Assembly (NCBI GenBank): GCA_964477065.1
Contig: CAYZCU010000016.1
Location: 1 to 19,968 of the forward strand
Direction of reading: 5' to 3'
Source: 2-02-FULL-43-11-A sp964477065
GTDB taxonomy: Bacteria; Patescibacteriota; Microgenomatia; UBA1406; HO2-37-13b
Length of the DNA stretch: 19,968 nucleotides
Position numbers and translations under genes: made by a program. Positions within the stretch are counted from its first letter, which is position 1. The number at the start of each line of letters is the position of its first letter. This document shows, one piece after another, positions 1 to 7,422 of this stretch. The notes under the pieces were generated by a model that had not been told where the DNA came from, did not search any database, and was given only the letters and a program-made list of their open reading frames with translations.

Positions 1-882
1 TGCGATGAAAGCGTCTGAAACTATTCGCAAGCTCATTGCCGACTCGGGTATCAAAAAAACAGATGTGCGCATCGTTATTCCGGATAGCCAAAGCTATACG
101 CGTGTTTTGGACATGCCGTATTTGAGTGATAAAGAACTTATCTCTGCAATTCGCTATCAGGCAGATCAATTTATCCCTGTGCCGATTGATCAAGTGACGC
201 TCGATATCCATATTATCATGAAAGATAAAAAGTTGAATAAGACGACGATTCTTCTTGTTGCTGCCGCACATGCAATTGTCAATCATGCGGTCAAACTTGC
301 TGAAGATGCAGCTCTTGTCCCTGTGCAACTTGAAAATGAAACAAGCGCATTTTTGCGATTGGTGACGACNNNNNNNNNNAAAAAGTTGAGAAACCAACGA
401 ATAAGTTATACATCAACTTTGGCACATCCACGACCTCTCTGTATTTATTTGATGCTGTGCGAAATGTACCACTTCAAGTCCATTCCTTTTCTCTTGGGCA
501 ACAGATTTTTTTCAAAGATATGAAGGCAAATTACATGCTTTCTGATGAGCAAATTCGGGATATTATTGAGCGTGTTGGATTTACGTCTGCACAAACTCAG
601 TACAAACTGAATGAGCTCTTCGCCTCACCGATGAATGAATGTGTCGCTGAAATTAAGCGATTTATGGTCTCAGCGAAAGAGCAATTAGCCGTTGATGTTC
701 ACGAAATGTATCTTCTTGGTGAAGGATCACATTTTGCAGGATTTGACGCAAAGCTCACTGAGATGCTTGGTATCCCGGTAAAAATTTTCCCACTGACACA
801 ACAGCTTGAATCAAACACGGTCTCTGAATTTTTTAAGGATGACTGGCCACTTCTCGCATCAGCGGTCGGTGGATGTTTATAA
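1..882 (+). CDS. pilM: Type IV pilus assembly protein PilM (5' partial, interrupted by N gap)
   Basis: PilM is an actin-like cytoplasmic ATPase-fold protein that binds the PilN N-terminus and links the pilus motor side to the inner-membrane PilN/PilO complex. The first ~60 residues lie off the left edge; the reading frame is already open at base 2, so the ATG at 5 is probably internal. Before the gap the frame encodes a PilM-like core (VRIVIPDSQSYTRVLDMPYL, then a LENETSAFLRL segment). After the gap the second lobe is clear in a different frame: YINFGTSTTSLYLFD (the phosphate-binding 'D/N-x-G-x-x-x-T' loop), then a SLGQQIFF stretch and a GEGSHFAGF segment near the end. The frame changes by one base across the ten N, so this is an assembly artefact rather than a true frameshift. 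It ends with TAA, two bases before pilN. Neighbouring pilN and pilO support the call strongly. Confidence 0.85.
370..379. other. Assembly gap (10 N) inside pilM
   Basis: Ten consecutive N. The pilM frame is phase 2 before the gap and phase 1 after it, so the true number of missing bases should equal 2 modulo 3 (for example 8 or 11) if pilM is intact. The gap falls between the two actin-like lobes, where PilM proteins vary in length. Confidence 0.95.
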
Positions 883-884
883 CA

Positions 885-1430
885 ATGGCGATTCAAATTA
901 ATCTCCTTCAAAATCAGAAGGATTACAATAAGCTTGATAACTACTTTCGCTTGTTCCGGCTTGGCGTCGCTGTTTTTGGTGCTCTGTGTATGGTCACCCT
1001 TATTGTGGTGTTTGCTTTAAAGCGCAACGTGTATGCATCTCGAGATGCATCACGTACCAAAGCAGATCTTCTTCAAAAAGAAATCAATGCCCTCCAAGAT
1101 CAGGAGGCGCGGATTATTGTCATTAATGAAAAAATGGAAGCAATGACTGCGATTCTGAAAAAAACGCCTGATTATTCACGTGAAATTGAAACGTTTTTAG
1201 CCTATATGCCTCAAGCTACTGAGTCAGGGCGTATTGATCGCATTTCATTGAGCGAAAACATAGGAGATATTACGTTCAGCTTTCCCGATACGCTTGAATT
1301 GTCACGTTTCTTGACGACGCTTGAATCGCCATCATTTCAGCAAAATTTTGTCGAAGTGACGATGCAGGGGCTTGAGTTATCACATTCAGATGGCAAGTTA
1401 TTGCTCACCGTACATGTTGTTTACAAGTAG
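885..1430 (+). CDS. pilN: Type IV pilus assembly protein PilN
   Basis: 181 residues. PilN is a bitopic inner-membrane protein whose short cytoplasmic N-terminus binds PilM and whose periplasmic part pairs with PilO. The protein starts MAIQINLLQNQ, which matches the conserved 'INLLP'-type PilM-binding motif. It then has one transmembrane segment at about residues 25-46, a coiled-coil region (about 55-90), and a ferredoxin-like periplasmic domain. I chose the ATG at 885 because it puts the INLL motif at the extreme N-terminus; an in-frame ATG at 873 would overlap pilM by 10 bases. No Shine-Dalgarno sequence is evident. The gene overlaps the start of pilO by 17 bases, which suggests translational coupling. 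Identification rests on motif, topology and position rather than strong sequence identity. Confidence 0.85.
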   Translation: MAIQINLLQNQKDYNKLDNYFRLFRLGVAVFGALCMVTLIVVFALKRNVYASRDASRTKADLLQKEINALQDQEARIIVINEKMEAMTAILKKTPDYSREIETFLAYMPQATESGRIDRISLSENIGDITFSFPDTLELSRFLTTLESPSFQQNFVEVTMQGLELSHSDGKLLLTVHVVYK

Positions 1431-2115
1431 CATACATATTGGCACATATTCGAAACGCTTATTGCTCCAACATCTTGGGTACATCATTGCGTTGGGGTTT
1501 TTTATTATTTTGGCAGTGTCATTTATTCCCTTTCAAGTAAGAGATTATCAGGCTGTTCGTGCAGAGCTTCAGACACTGAACACAACAATTCAGGATCTGT
1601 CGAAACGTCGAGGGGTGATTCAAGAATATCCACAGGAAAAACTTGATGATCTCGTGGTTCTTCTCAATACGCTGTATCCATCGCAGGAAGATAAATTTTC
1701 AATTTTTTCAGCTATAGATGCACTTTCAAGCGTCACAGGAATACAAATTATCACGTATTCATCCCCTTTTGCGGGTAAATCGTTGCATGAAGTCGTGATT
1801 GCTGTGCGTGCGCATGCATCTGAACCTGCATTTAGATTATTTTTACGTAATCATGTCTTTCGATCAGGACGATTTATGACGATTGATAAGATTATCTATG
1901 ATGTTGAAAGTGGGACGGTGGACTTTACGGCGAAGTTTCATAGTTCTCCCGTAGAAATCGGTTCACAGACCGCTTCACAATATGCTCCAGAGGGCATTGC
2001 CCGCTTGCGTGAGATTCAAAAAGAAGTTGAAAGTGCTGGGTATATCCGTAAAACGATACCTTCCGAGGAGCCTGTTTCAACCGACTATACGACAAAAGCA
2101 AACCCCTTTGAATAG
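1414..2115 (+). CDS. pilO: Type IV pilus assembly protein PilO
   Basis: About 233 residues. PilO is the inner-membrane partner of PilN in the pilus alignment subcomplex. Seen: a short cytoplasmic N-terminus, a transmembrane helix at about residues 21-40 (LGYIIALGFFIILAVSF), a coiled coil (about 42-70), a ferredoxin-like domain, and a polar tail. The open frame extends back to 1372, but the ATG at 1414 gives a normal-length N-terminus and a 17-base overlap with pilN. The tail ends in TAG at 2113-2115, and the converging khpA gene ends 21 bases later. No pilP or secretin gene follows, as expected if the organism lacks an outer membrane. Confidence 0.8.
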   Translation: MLFTSSIHIGTYSKRLLLQHLGYIIALGFFIILAVSFIPFQVRDYQAVRAELQTLNTTIQDLSKRRGVIQEYPQEKLDDLVVLLNTLYPSQEDKFSIFSAIDALSSVTGIQIITYSSPFAGKSLHEVVIAVRAHASEPAFRLFLRNHVFRSGRFMTIDKIIYDVESGTVDFTAKFHSSPVEIGSQTASQYAPEGIARLREIQKEVESAGYIRKTIPSEEPVSTDYTTKANPFE

Positions 2116-2136
2116 TGAACCCAGAATGCAGTCAGA

Positions 2137-2397
2137 CTACTGCTCTTTATCTTGCGCTGACGTGATGTTGATGAAGATCTTGTGAAATGTTTCAGGATTG
2201 TCTTTATTCTCGACAAGCCGAACGATCTCTGTAATACCCTTGATGGTCAAGCCAGACTTTCCAATGACGCGTGGATAATCTTCATCTGCAAGTGTGACAT
2301 TGAATCGGATAATATCATCTTCGTTTTCTTCATCGATATGGAGGGATTCAGGATGATCTATGATGCGAGTAAGGATATATTCCAGAACGTCTCTCAT
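2137..2397 (-). CDS. khpA: KH-domain RNA-binding protein KhpA (YlqC family)
   Basis: 86 residues. KhpA is a small single-KH RNA-binding protein found next to rpsP in many bacteria and linked to cell-division and RNA regulation in Gram-positives. The start MRDVLEYILTRIIDHPE is typical of the family, and the KH GxxG loop is visible in VIGKSGLTIKGI. The open frame reaches back to 2460 inside rpsP, but the ATG at 2397 lies one base after the rpsP TAA and gives the family's standard N-terminus. It is the last gene of the rpmF-nusB-rnc-rpsP-khpA run and converges with pilO. The rpsP-khpA pairing is widely conserved, which strengthens the call. Confidence 0.9.
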   Translation of the reverse strand: MRDVLEYILTRIIDHPESLHIDEENEDDIIRFNVTLADEDYPRVIGKSGLTIKGITEIVRLVENKDNPETFHKIFINITSAQDKEQ

Positions 2398-2398
2398 A

Positions 2399-2638
2399 TT
2401 ATTGAGCAAACTTTGAAAGAAGGCGTTGAGTGCCTTTTGTAAATTGTGCGCCCTGGCCAATCCAGTATTTGAGACGCTCTACGTTGATAGTGATTGAGTT
2501 TGTCTCTAAATGAGGGTCATAATGACCGATATTATCGACATACATGCCGTCTCGCTTGCTACGTGCTTCAGCAATAATGATACGATAATGAGCATTATTG
2601 GTTCGGCCGACGCGTGATAATTTGATTTTAAGTGCCAT
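2399..2638 (-). CDS. rpsP: 30S ribosomal protein S16
   Basis: 79 residues, the usual length for S16. The N-terminus MALKIKLSRVGR and the following YRIIIAEARSKRDG are the family signature; the next segment, IGHYDPH, is also conserved. The open frame runs further upstream into rnc, but the ATG at 2638 is the only start consistent with S16 proteins. A TATAAT hexamer lies 10 bases before this ATG, so the gene probably has its own promoter downstream of rnc. The khpA start follows the stop codon by one base. Confidence 0.97.
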   Translation of the reverse strand: MALKIKLSRVGRTNNAHYRIIIAEARSKRDGMYVDNIGHYDPHLETNSITINVERLKYWIGQGAQFTKGTQRLLSKFAQ

Positions 2639-2648
2639 GTGTATAGTG

Positions 2649-2654
2649 ATTATA
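2649..2654 (-). promoter_or_regulatory. Putative -10 element (TATAAT) of rpsP-khpA
   Basis: A perfect TATAAT lies 10 bases before the rpsP ATG, overlapping the end of rnc. Initiation 6-7 bases downstream would leave a leader of only about 3-4 bases. No clear -35 box was recognised. Confidence 0.5.
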
Positions 2655-3359
2655 TCATATTCCAAGCTTATGTAAAGCCTCGTATGCAGCACTTTCCTCT
2701 GCTTGTTTCTTAGATTTGCCTGTCCCAGTAGCCAAAAGCTTCTCTCCATCATACACGCCACATTGATACACTTTGTCATGCTCTGGGCCAGTTTCATCAA
2801 TAACAGTGTACTCCGGGAGACGCTTAAAATGCTCCTGATAGTATTCCTGCAGAAGGTTTTTTGCTGGTAAATAGAGCTTGTTTTTGATTATGGTGTCGAG
2901 CGTATCTTTGAAGAGAAAATCTTTGACAAACGTATACGCAGTATCAAAGCCAAATTCGAGATAGATTGCACCAAGAAGTGCCTCAAATGCATCTGCCAAT
3001 ATGGACATATTTTCACGTCCATTATTTTCCTGTTCTCCTTTTGACAAGTAGAGATACGAGCCAAGATCCAGCTGAGTTGCAGCTTCAAAAAGACTTCGTG
3101 TATTGACGATCGCCGCCTTCATATCTGTATAGTCCCCTTCATTGTAAGTAGGATACTGGGTATACAGATGAATGGATGTAATCAGTGACAAGACACTATC
3201 TCCCAAAAATTCCAGTTTTTCATTGGACGGAAGGGTGAAATGTTTGTTTTCGTTATGATATGAGCGATGGACAAGAGCCATTTTAATATGGTCTGGATTT
3301 GAAAATGTAAGGTTGATCTTTTGCTCAAGAAGAGCATGGTCTTTAATCTGTGTGCTCAT
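2655..3359 (-). CDS. rnc: Ribonuclease III
   Basis: 234 residues, full length. RNase III cuts double-stranded RNA, for example in rRNA precursor processing. The catalytic signature NEKLEFLGDSVL is at residues 46-57 (E50, D54), with the second acidic pair in LADAFEALLGA (D123, E126). A double-stranded RNA-binding domain fills residues ~164-234, ending in the typical GKSKKQAEESAAYEAL. The stop is TGA, evidence that TGA is not recoded here. The start overlaps the end of nusB by 17 bases, so the two are probably translationally coupled. Pairing an rRNA-processing enzyme with an rRNA antitermination factor and ribosomal protein genes is a sensible functional grouping. Confidence 0.97.
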   Translation of the reverse strand: MSTQIKDHALLEQKINLTFSNPDHIKMALVHRSYHNENKHFTLPSNEKLEFLGDSVLSLITSIHLYTQYPTYNEGDYTDMKAAIVNTRSLFEAATQLDLGSYLYLSKGEQENNGRENMSILADAFEALLGAIYLEFGFDTAYTFVKDFLFKDTLDTIIKNKLYLPAKNLLQEYYQEHFKRLPEYTVIDETGPEHDKVYQCGVYDGEKLLATGTGKSKKQAEESAAYEALHKLGI

Positions 3360-3765
3360 GGGTTGTTGGTTCGACTTCTAACTGAGGTTTCGTATCAGGG
3401 GTTTCTCCGCTAAATTCCTCATAAATTTTACCAAGCACTGCATTGATAAATGCTGGTGATTTATCTCCTCCAAGCTCCTTGGCAAGCTCAACCGCCTCAT
3501 TCATCACAACCTTTGGTGGCGTTTCACGAGTTTGGTCAAACATGAGCTCGTATGTCGCCAGTCGCAGGATAGCCAGATCGACCTTTGCAATGTCCTCGAC
3601 GGTGTATTTTTGGGCGTAGCGGGCAATCCAAGGATCTATTTCGTTCACTCGCGCGAGTACTGCCTGAGTCGTATCATGATACGTTGTCTCATTCATATCC
3701 GTGTCAAAGGTATTGGCAAAAAGCTCTTGAATGATACCTTGTCTGCGAATGTGTCGCCTATCCAT
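3343..3765 (-). CDS. nusB: Transcription antitermination protein NusB
   Basis: 140 residues, normal length. NusB binds boxA RNA together with S10 (NusE) and promotes antitermination in rRNA operons. The family core is visible: DLAILRLATYEL at residues 63-74, then VVMNEAVELAKELGG at 86-100, and FINAVLGKIYEEF. The acidic, Pro/Thr-rich tail after residue 118 looks like a disordered extension. The gene begins two bases after the rpmF stop and overlaps rnc by 17 bases, so it is an internal operon gene with no promoter or Shine-Dalgarno sequence of its own visible. Confidence 0.95.
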   Translation of the reverse strand: MDRRHIRRQGIIQELFANTFDTDMNETTYHDTTQAVLARVNEIDPWIARYAQKYTVEDIAKVDLAILRLATYELMFDQTRETPPKVVMNEAVELAKELGGDKSPAFINAVLGKIYEEFSGETPDTKPQLEVEPTTHEHTD

Positions 3766-3767
3766 AA

Positions 3768-3935
3768 TTAGGAAACAGCTGAATCTTTTGGTTTGACGAC
3801 AGCTGGTTTGCGATGAGAAAGGCGTGGGAGGCCTGTTTGCGCATCATAGACAATCTCAGGTAATGAGAATTTTCGTGATGCACGGCGCTTGCCTGTTCGG
3901 CGGGTTGACTGTTTTCGCTTTGGTGTTGGTGCCAT
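3768..3935 (-). CDS. rpmF: 50S ribosomal protein L32
   Basis: 55 residues. The start MAPTPKRKQSTRRTGKRRA is the basic N-terminus of L32. The two CxxC zinc pairs of many L32 proteins are absent, so this is the zinc-free type. The stop codon lies two bases before the nusB start. A TACAAT hexamer is placed exactly 6 bases before the ATG, which suggests leaderless transcription of the rpmF-nusB-rnc unit. Confidence 0.93.
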   Translation of the reverse strand: MAPTPKRKQSTRRTGKRRASRKFSLPEIVYDAQTGLPRLSHRKPAVVKPKDSAVS

Positions 3936-3941
3936 AGATGT

Positions 3942-3947
3942 ATTGTA
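3942..3947 (-). promoter_or_regulatory. Putative -10 element (TACAAT) of the rpmF operon
   Basis: TACAAT lies exactly 6 bases before the rpmF ATG, the same geometry as at pheS, thrS and tig. It implies initiation at or next to the A of the start codon. Confidence 0.5.
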
Positions 3948-3979
3948 CTATGCCAGGGCCATTTTTGGAAGGGATAATG

Positions 3980-3985
3980 TATACT
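3980..3985 (+). promoter_or_regulatory. Putative -10 element (TATACT) of the metallophosphoesterase gene
   Basis: TATACT lies 8 bases before the ATG at 3994, in the short divergent region shared with rpmF. Any leader would be about 1-2 bases. Confidence 0.45.
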
Positions 3986-3993
3986 TTCCCGAT

Positions 3994-5031
3994 ATGAGTG
4001 AAAGAAAGGGCATGACACGACGGGGCTTCCTGACAGCAGGGGTTTTAACGCTCGCTGGAGGGGGTGAAGTGTTGGTAGATACGTGTACACTGGCTTTGCC
4101 TGATGATAGACCTTATCGCCTGCTTCATGTTGATGCACTTGGGACGCGATATCTGACCTATACGCAGTCTATGCACGGACTTCCCCAAGCATCTGAAGGC
4201 AAACTCATACTACATGTCACTGATATTCATGGCGATCGAGAAGGTGTGACCCGTATCAATCCGACAAATATGCGTCATGTTGCACAGACTATTAATATGG
4301 TTGCGGATACCCACTTTGGTGTCAGCGCTGATCGTCGAGTTCTTGCATTAACGGGGGACTATGTGAATCAACCCCATGGTCAAGATAGTGAAACGGCACA
4401 AGGTGATTTCGAGGAATTGCTTGGGGCAGTAGATGTCATTCAGGCTCGTGATAGACTCAGTGTCCGTGGTAATCACGATCGGCATGTGAGCTGGTGGTCT
4501 GAAATGCCAGGCATGTTGCAAGCGCATGGCTATCGTCTGAGTGAAGGTGAACACATAGATGGCGTTGAGTACATAGGACAACCTGATTTCATCAGTGAAA
4601 AGCTGTACGCACCTCATTCAGTCTATACAAGTAGACGATACATTGAGGAAACATCTGAGAGACTTGATACCCCGGAGCCAAAAGTTGTTTTGACGCACTC
4701 TAGTTGTGCGATTGATGAGGAAGTGACAGGGATCCGCTTTGCAAATATGCTTGCGATTTGTGGACATGCTCATGGGTGTCAGGTCCCTAAAGGGGGTATC
4801 CTGATGCAAGGACTTCGTAGAGCTGCTCAGTTTAAAATGCACCAGCTTGGCTTTGAAGGGCGCATGTGGGATACGCGATTGAATCTTCCCCAACGAGGTC
4901 GGTATGCAGATGCAGGAGCGAGCGCAGTACATGTCACCAACGGTGTTGGTGATCATCCGCATAGACGGAGTACACGATTGAGCACACATACGGTCTGCAT
5001 AATTGAGCTTGTGGGAGCTACTCCAAGCTAG
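3994..5031 (+). CDS. Tat-signal calcineurin-like metallophosphoesterase (YkuE-like)
   Basis: 345 residues. All metal-binding motifs of the calcineurin-like fold are present: D77-x-H79 (VTDIHG), G121-D122, GNHD at 159-162, H235, and GHAHG at 257-261. The late 'VTNGVG' (about 314-319) resembles the end of YkuE-type enzymes. The N-terminus MSERKGMTRRGFLTAG carries a twin-arginine motif (R9, R10, then GFL) and a short weakly hydrophobic stretch, so Tat export or membrane attachment is likely; Bacillus YkuE is a known Tat substrate in this family. The frame is open upstream to 3889 inside rpmF, but the ATG at 3994 gives a proper Tat signal and follows a TATACT box. The substrate is unknown. It stands alone, divergent from rpmF and convergent with recG. 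Confidence 0.85.
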   Translation: MSERKGMTRRGFLTAGVLTLAGGGEVLVDTCTLALPDDRPYRLLHVDALGTRYLTYTQSMHGLPQASEGKLILHVTDIHGDREGVTRINPTNMRHVAQTINMVADTHFGVSADRRVLALTGDYVNQPHGQDSETAQGDFEELLGAVDVIQARDRLSVRGNHDRHVSWWSEMPGMLQAHGYRLSEGEHIDGVEYIGQPDFISEKLYAPHSVYTSRRYIEETSERLDTPEPKVVLTHSSCAIDEEVTGIRFANMLAICGHAHGCQVPKGGILMQGLRRAAQFKMHQLGFEGRMWDTRLNLPQRGRYADAGASAVHVTNGVGDHPHRRSTRLSTHTVCIIELVGATPS

Positions 5032-5086
5032 ATTTGTGACAAAATTCCAGTTTAGCCTGTCCTCTGCCGCTTCCCAACTCCGGAGG

Positions 5087-7219
5087 TTAGTCGCGTGAGA
5101 TGTGCTTCGTCGTATAGGTCCTGAGCCGATATTCCAGCTCGGGTATTTTTTCGACATCCTGATGCGTCAGCATACATTGATCAACTGCTGAATGTGTATC
5201 CTCAAGAAGCTTGGTATCTGTCAGAGATGCAATCTGCAATTCATGTGCCCCGTGCTGAGATGTCCCATAGAGCGTTCCAGCGCCTCGGCTGTGCAGGTCA
5301 TATTCAGCGAGTTTGAATCCATCATGCGTCTGGCAAAACATGCGTAATCGATCAAGCGTTGCTGGATACGTTTGCTCAGTGAAGAGCAAACAGTGTGACT
5401 GTTTATCTGATCGACCGACGCGACCGCGAAGCTGGTGAAGCTGTGCTAATCCAAACCGTTCTGCCGTCTCAATAAGGATAATAGTTGCATCAGGGATATC
5501 TATTCCAACTTCCACAACTGGCGTAGCAACGAGAATATCCAGCTCATGTGATGCAAATGCTTGTAGCAATGTATCTTTTTCATTTTTCTTGAGCCTCCCA
5601 TGAAGCAAGCCAACGCGAGCCTGTGGGAAAAGCTTGATTATCGCTTCATATTCAACATTCACGGCTTTGACAGCAGACATAGATTCAGCCTCAGATTCGT
5701 CAATTAAAGGACAGACAACAAAAACTTGTGCTTGCTTGTCACTAATTTCAGATCGGATCCACTCGTATGAGTCAGATCGCTTGGCAGGTGGAACAAGGTA
5801 CGTTTTAATCTCTTTGCGCCCTTGTGGCACTTCATCAAGTCGTGATACATCAAGCTCACCATACAACGTGAGGGTAACTGTTCGAGGAATAGGGGTTGCT
5901 GTCATGCTCAAAAGATGTGGATGTATCCCCTTTTCTTTGAGCTTGGCTCGCTGGACAACGCCAAATTTATGCTGTTCATCAACAATGACACACCCGATGG
6001 TATGAGATGCAAATGACTGGGAAAGCAATGCATGTGTGCCAATGATTATATTCGCTTGTGCTAGATCTTCCTTTGCTGGTTTGGATGATCCAGTCAGCAA
6101 GAGACAGCGTGGTCGATGTTGCGCAGGTATGAGATCACAGAGCCGAGTGAAACTTGCAAAATGTTGTTGTGCAAGAATTTCCGTTGGCGCCATGACAAGT
6201 GAGGTATAGCCATTGAGATGTGTTGCGATTGTTGCTAGAACTGCAACAATTGTTTTTCCACTGCCCACGTCCCCTTGCAGAAGCCGATTCATAGGGTGAT
6301 CAGAATTCATATCTGCCAAAATCTCTTGGTATGTTCGTATTTGAGCTTGCGTGAGCTGAAATGGAAGATGTGCGATAAAATCATCAAGTACATCAAAGCT
6401 AGTGGCAGTATCTATGATTGGAGCGCCAGATTGGGCTTTCCATTCTGTTTTTATCAAGTGAGATGATAACTGGGCTGTGAAAAGCTCGTCAAACGCGAGC
6501 CGATGTCGAGCTTGCATGAGTAAGTCATGATTTTCGGGAAAATGTGCTTCTTGATATGCTGTAAAAATATCGAGGAGCTTGTACGTTTTTTCAATATCGG
6601 CAGGAAGTGGTGATTCAAGCAGTTGGCGATATGTTGCCAAAATATACCAAACTTTTTCTCGAATGGTTTTGGAAGACAGCCCGCGAGTCTGTTGGTAGAC
6701 AGGCAGTATTCTCCCTGCATGCAGTGGTGTTTCACGTAACGTGATATCTTCATATTCTTCAGGTTGAAACGTGAGCTTGCCTTGAAAACTTTTGAGTGAT
6801 CCGCCAATAGCGAGCTTTGTCCCAGATTTCATGAGTGTTCGCAGATAAGGTTGATTAAACCAAATTACATCAACTGATCCTGTCTCATCTGCCATTTGGA
6901 CTTTTTGCATGGTGACACCGCGTCGGGTGCGGATTGAATCAAAGCGCTGGACTGTCCCAATAATGGTGATTTTACCTCTTGAAATAAGTTGATCAGTATC
7001 TGATTCGATTGATGTCCCTGCATCCAGGCTGAGAGCTGAAAGTGCCTGCGTATCTGTAAAAACCTGACCTATGGGCACAATCCGACTATAATCTTCATAG
7101 CGAAACGGGATATGATTGAGAAGATCTGCATACGTGTAGAGGGCCATTCCAGCCATCAACTTGATTGTTCGAGGTGCGGTATGGGGTAGTGATTGCAGGG
7201 GTATTTCATGGAGCCTCAT
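5087..7219 (-). CDS. recG: ATP-dependent DNA helicase RecG
   Basis: 710 residues, typical length. RecG remodels stalled replication forks and Holliday junctions. An N-terminal wedge/OB region (about 60-160) precedes the helicase motor: Walker A GDVGSGKT at residues 316-323, DEQH Walker B at 414-417 followed by the RecG-specific KFGVVQR, TATPIPRT at 440-447, ATPVVEVGIDIP around 565-576, and motif VI QLRGRVGR at 596-603. The C-terminal RGAGTLYGTSQHG segment corresponds to the RecG TRG region. An extended -10 (TGC-TATACT) lies 11 bases before the ATG. Confidence 0.97.
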   Translation of the reverse strand: MRLHEIPLQSLPHTAPRTIKLMAGMALYTYADLLNHIPFRYEDYSRIVPIGQVFTDTQALSALSLDAGTSIESDTDQLISRGKITIIGTVQRFDSIRTRRGVTMQKVQMADETGSVDVIWFNQPYLRTLMKSGTKLAIGGSLKSFQGKLTFQPEEYEDITLRETPLHAGRILPVYQQTRGLSSKTIREKVWYILATYRQLLESPLPADIEKTYKLLDIFTAYQEAHFPENHDLLMQARHRLAFDELFTAQLSSHLIKTEWKAQSGAPIIDTATSFDVLDDFIAHLPFQLTQAQIRTYQEILADMNSDHPMNRLLQGDVGSGKTIVAVLATIATHLNGYTSLVMAPTEILAQQHFASFTRLCDLIPAQHRPRCLLLTGSSKPAKEDLAQANIIIGTHALLSQSFASHTIGCVIVDEQHKFGVVQRAKLKEKGIHPHLLSMTATPIPRTVTLTLYGELDVSRLDEVPQGRKEIKTYLVPPAKRSDSYEWIRSEISDKQAQVFVVCPLIDESEAESMSAVKAVNVEYEAIIKLFPQARVGLLHGRLKKNEKDTLLQAFASHELDILVATPVVEVGIDIPDATIILIETAERFGLAQLHQLRGRVGRSDKQSHCLLFTEQTYPATLDRLRMFCQTHDGFKLAEYDLHSRGAGTLYGTSQHGAHELQIASLTDTKLLEDTHSAVDQCMLTHQDVEKIPELEYRLRTYTTKHISRD

Positions 7220-7230
7220 AGTGCATGATC

Positions 7231-7236
7231 AGTATA
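7231..7236 (-). promoter_or_regulatory. Putative extended -10 element (TGCTATACT) of recG
   Basis: TATACT is preceded by TGC, giving the TGn extended -10 pattern. It lies 11 bases before the recG ATG. No -35 box is recognisable at the expected distance. Confidence 0.5.
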
Positions 7237-7254
7237 GCACACCCTCATGCACGC

Positions 7255-7377
7255 CTAGCGCATGGCTTGGATAAGCAGAGGCAAAAATGAGGTCAAAATG
7301 AGCATGACTGTGCACAGGGCGACAAATGCTTTCACGAGAAATTCTTTATTTTTAAATCGGTGCAGTGATTGTTTCAT
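7255..7377 (-). CDS. Small single-pass membrane protein (hypothetical)
   Basis: 40 residues: a basic N-terminus (MKQSLHRFKNKEFLVK) followed by one strongly hydrophobic helix (about residues 14-37, AFVALCTVMLILTSFLPLLI). The charge pattern predicts the N-terminus in the cytoplasm. The frame is open back to 7437, but the ATG at 7377 begins the coherent protein and leaves the divergent promoter region free. It ends with TAG 35 bases before the recG start. The shape resembles small Firmicute membrane proteins such as Prli42 or DUF4044, but this is only a resemblance in layout. No function can be assigned. Confidence 0.55.
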   Translation of the reverse strand: MKQSLHRFKNKEFLVKAFVALCTVMLILTSFLPLLIQAMR

Positions 7378-7404
7378 GCTACGTGTGGAAATCAATGATA
7401 GACC

Positions 7405-7414
7405 TAGTATACTA
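7405..7414. promoter_or_regulatory. Palindromic divergent -10 element (TAGTATACTA)
   Basis: The 10-mer reads the same on both strands and holds TATACT on each. On the plus strand it lies 9 bases before the PBP ATG at 7423. On the minus strand it could drive the small membrane protein gene with a leader of about 20 bases. One site could thus serve both divergent genes. Confidence 0.5.
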
Positions 7415-7422
7415 TATTGAGT

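Noticed and set aside
457..882. A separate short gene starting at the ATG at 457
   Set aside because: It is the second half of pilM; the frame continues unbroken back to the N gap and holds the conserved phosphate-binding loop upstream of that ATG.
2128..2143. GCAGT-CAGACT-ACTGC hairpin after pilO as a terminator
   Set aside because: The stem is only 5 bp, and the element overlaps the end of khpA; the following TCTTTATCTT is a poor T-tract.
3889..3993. A 35-residue N-terminal extension of the metallophosphoesterase
   Set aside because: It overlaps rpmF on the other strand, and the Tat signal and TATACT box fit the ATG at 3994.
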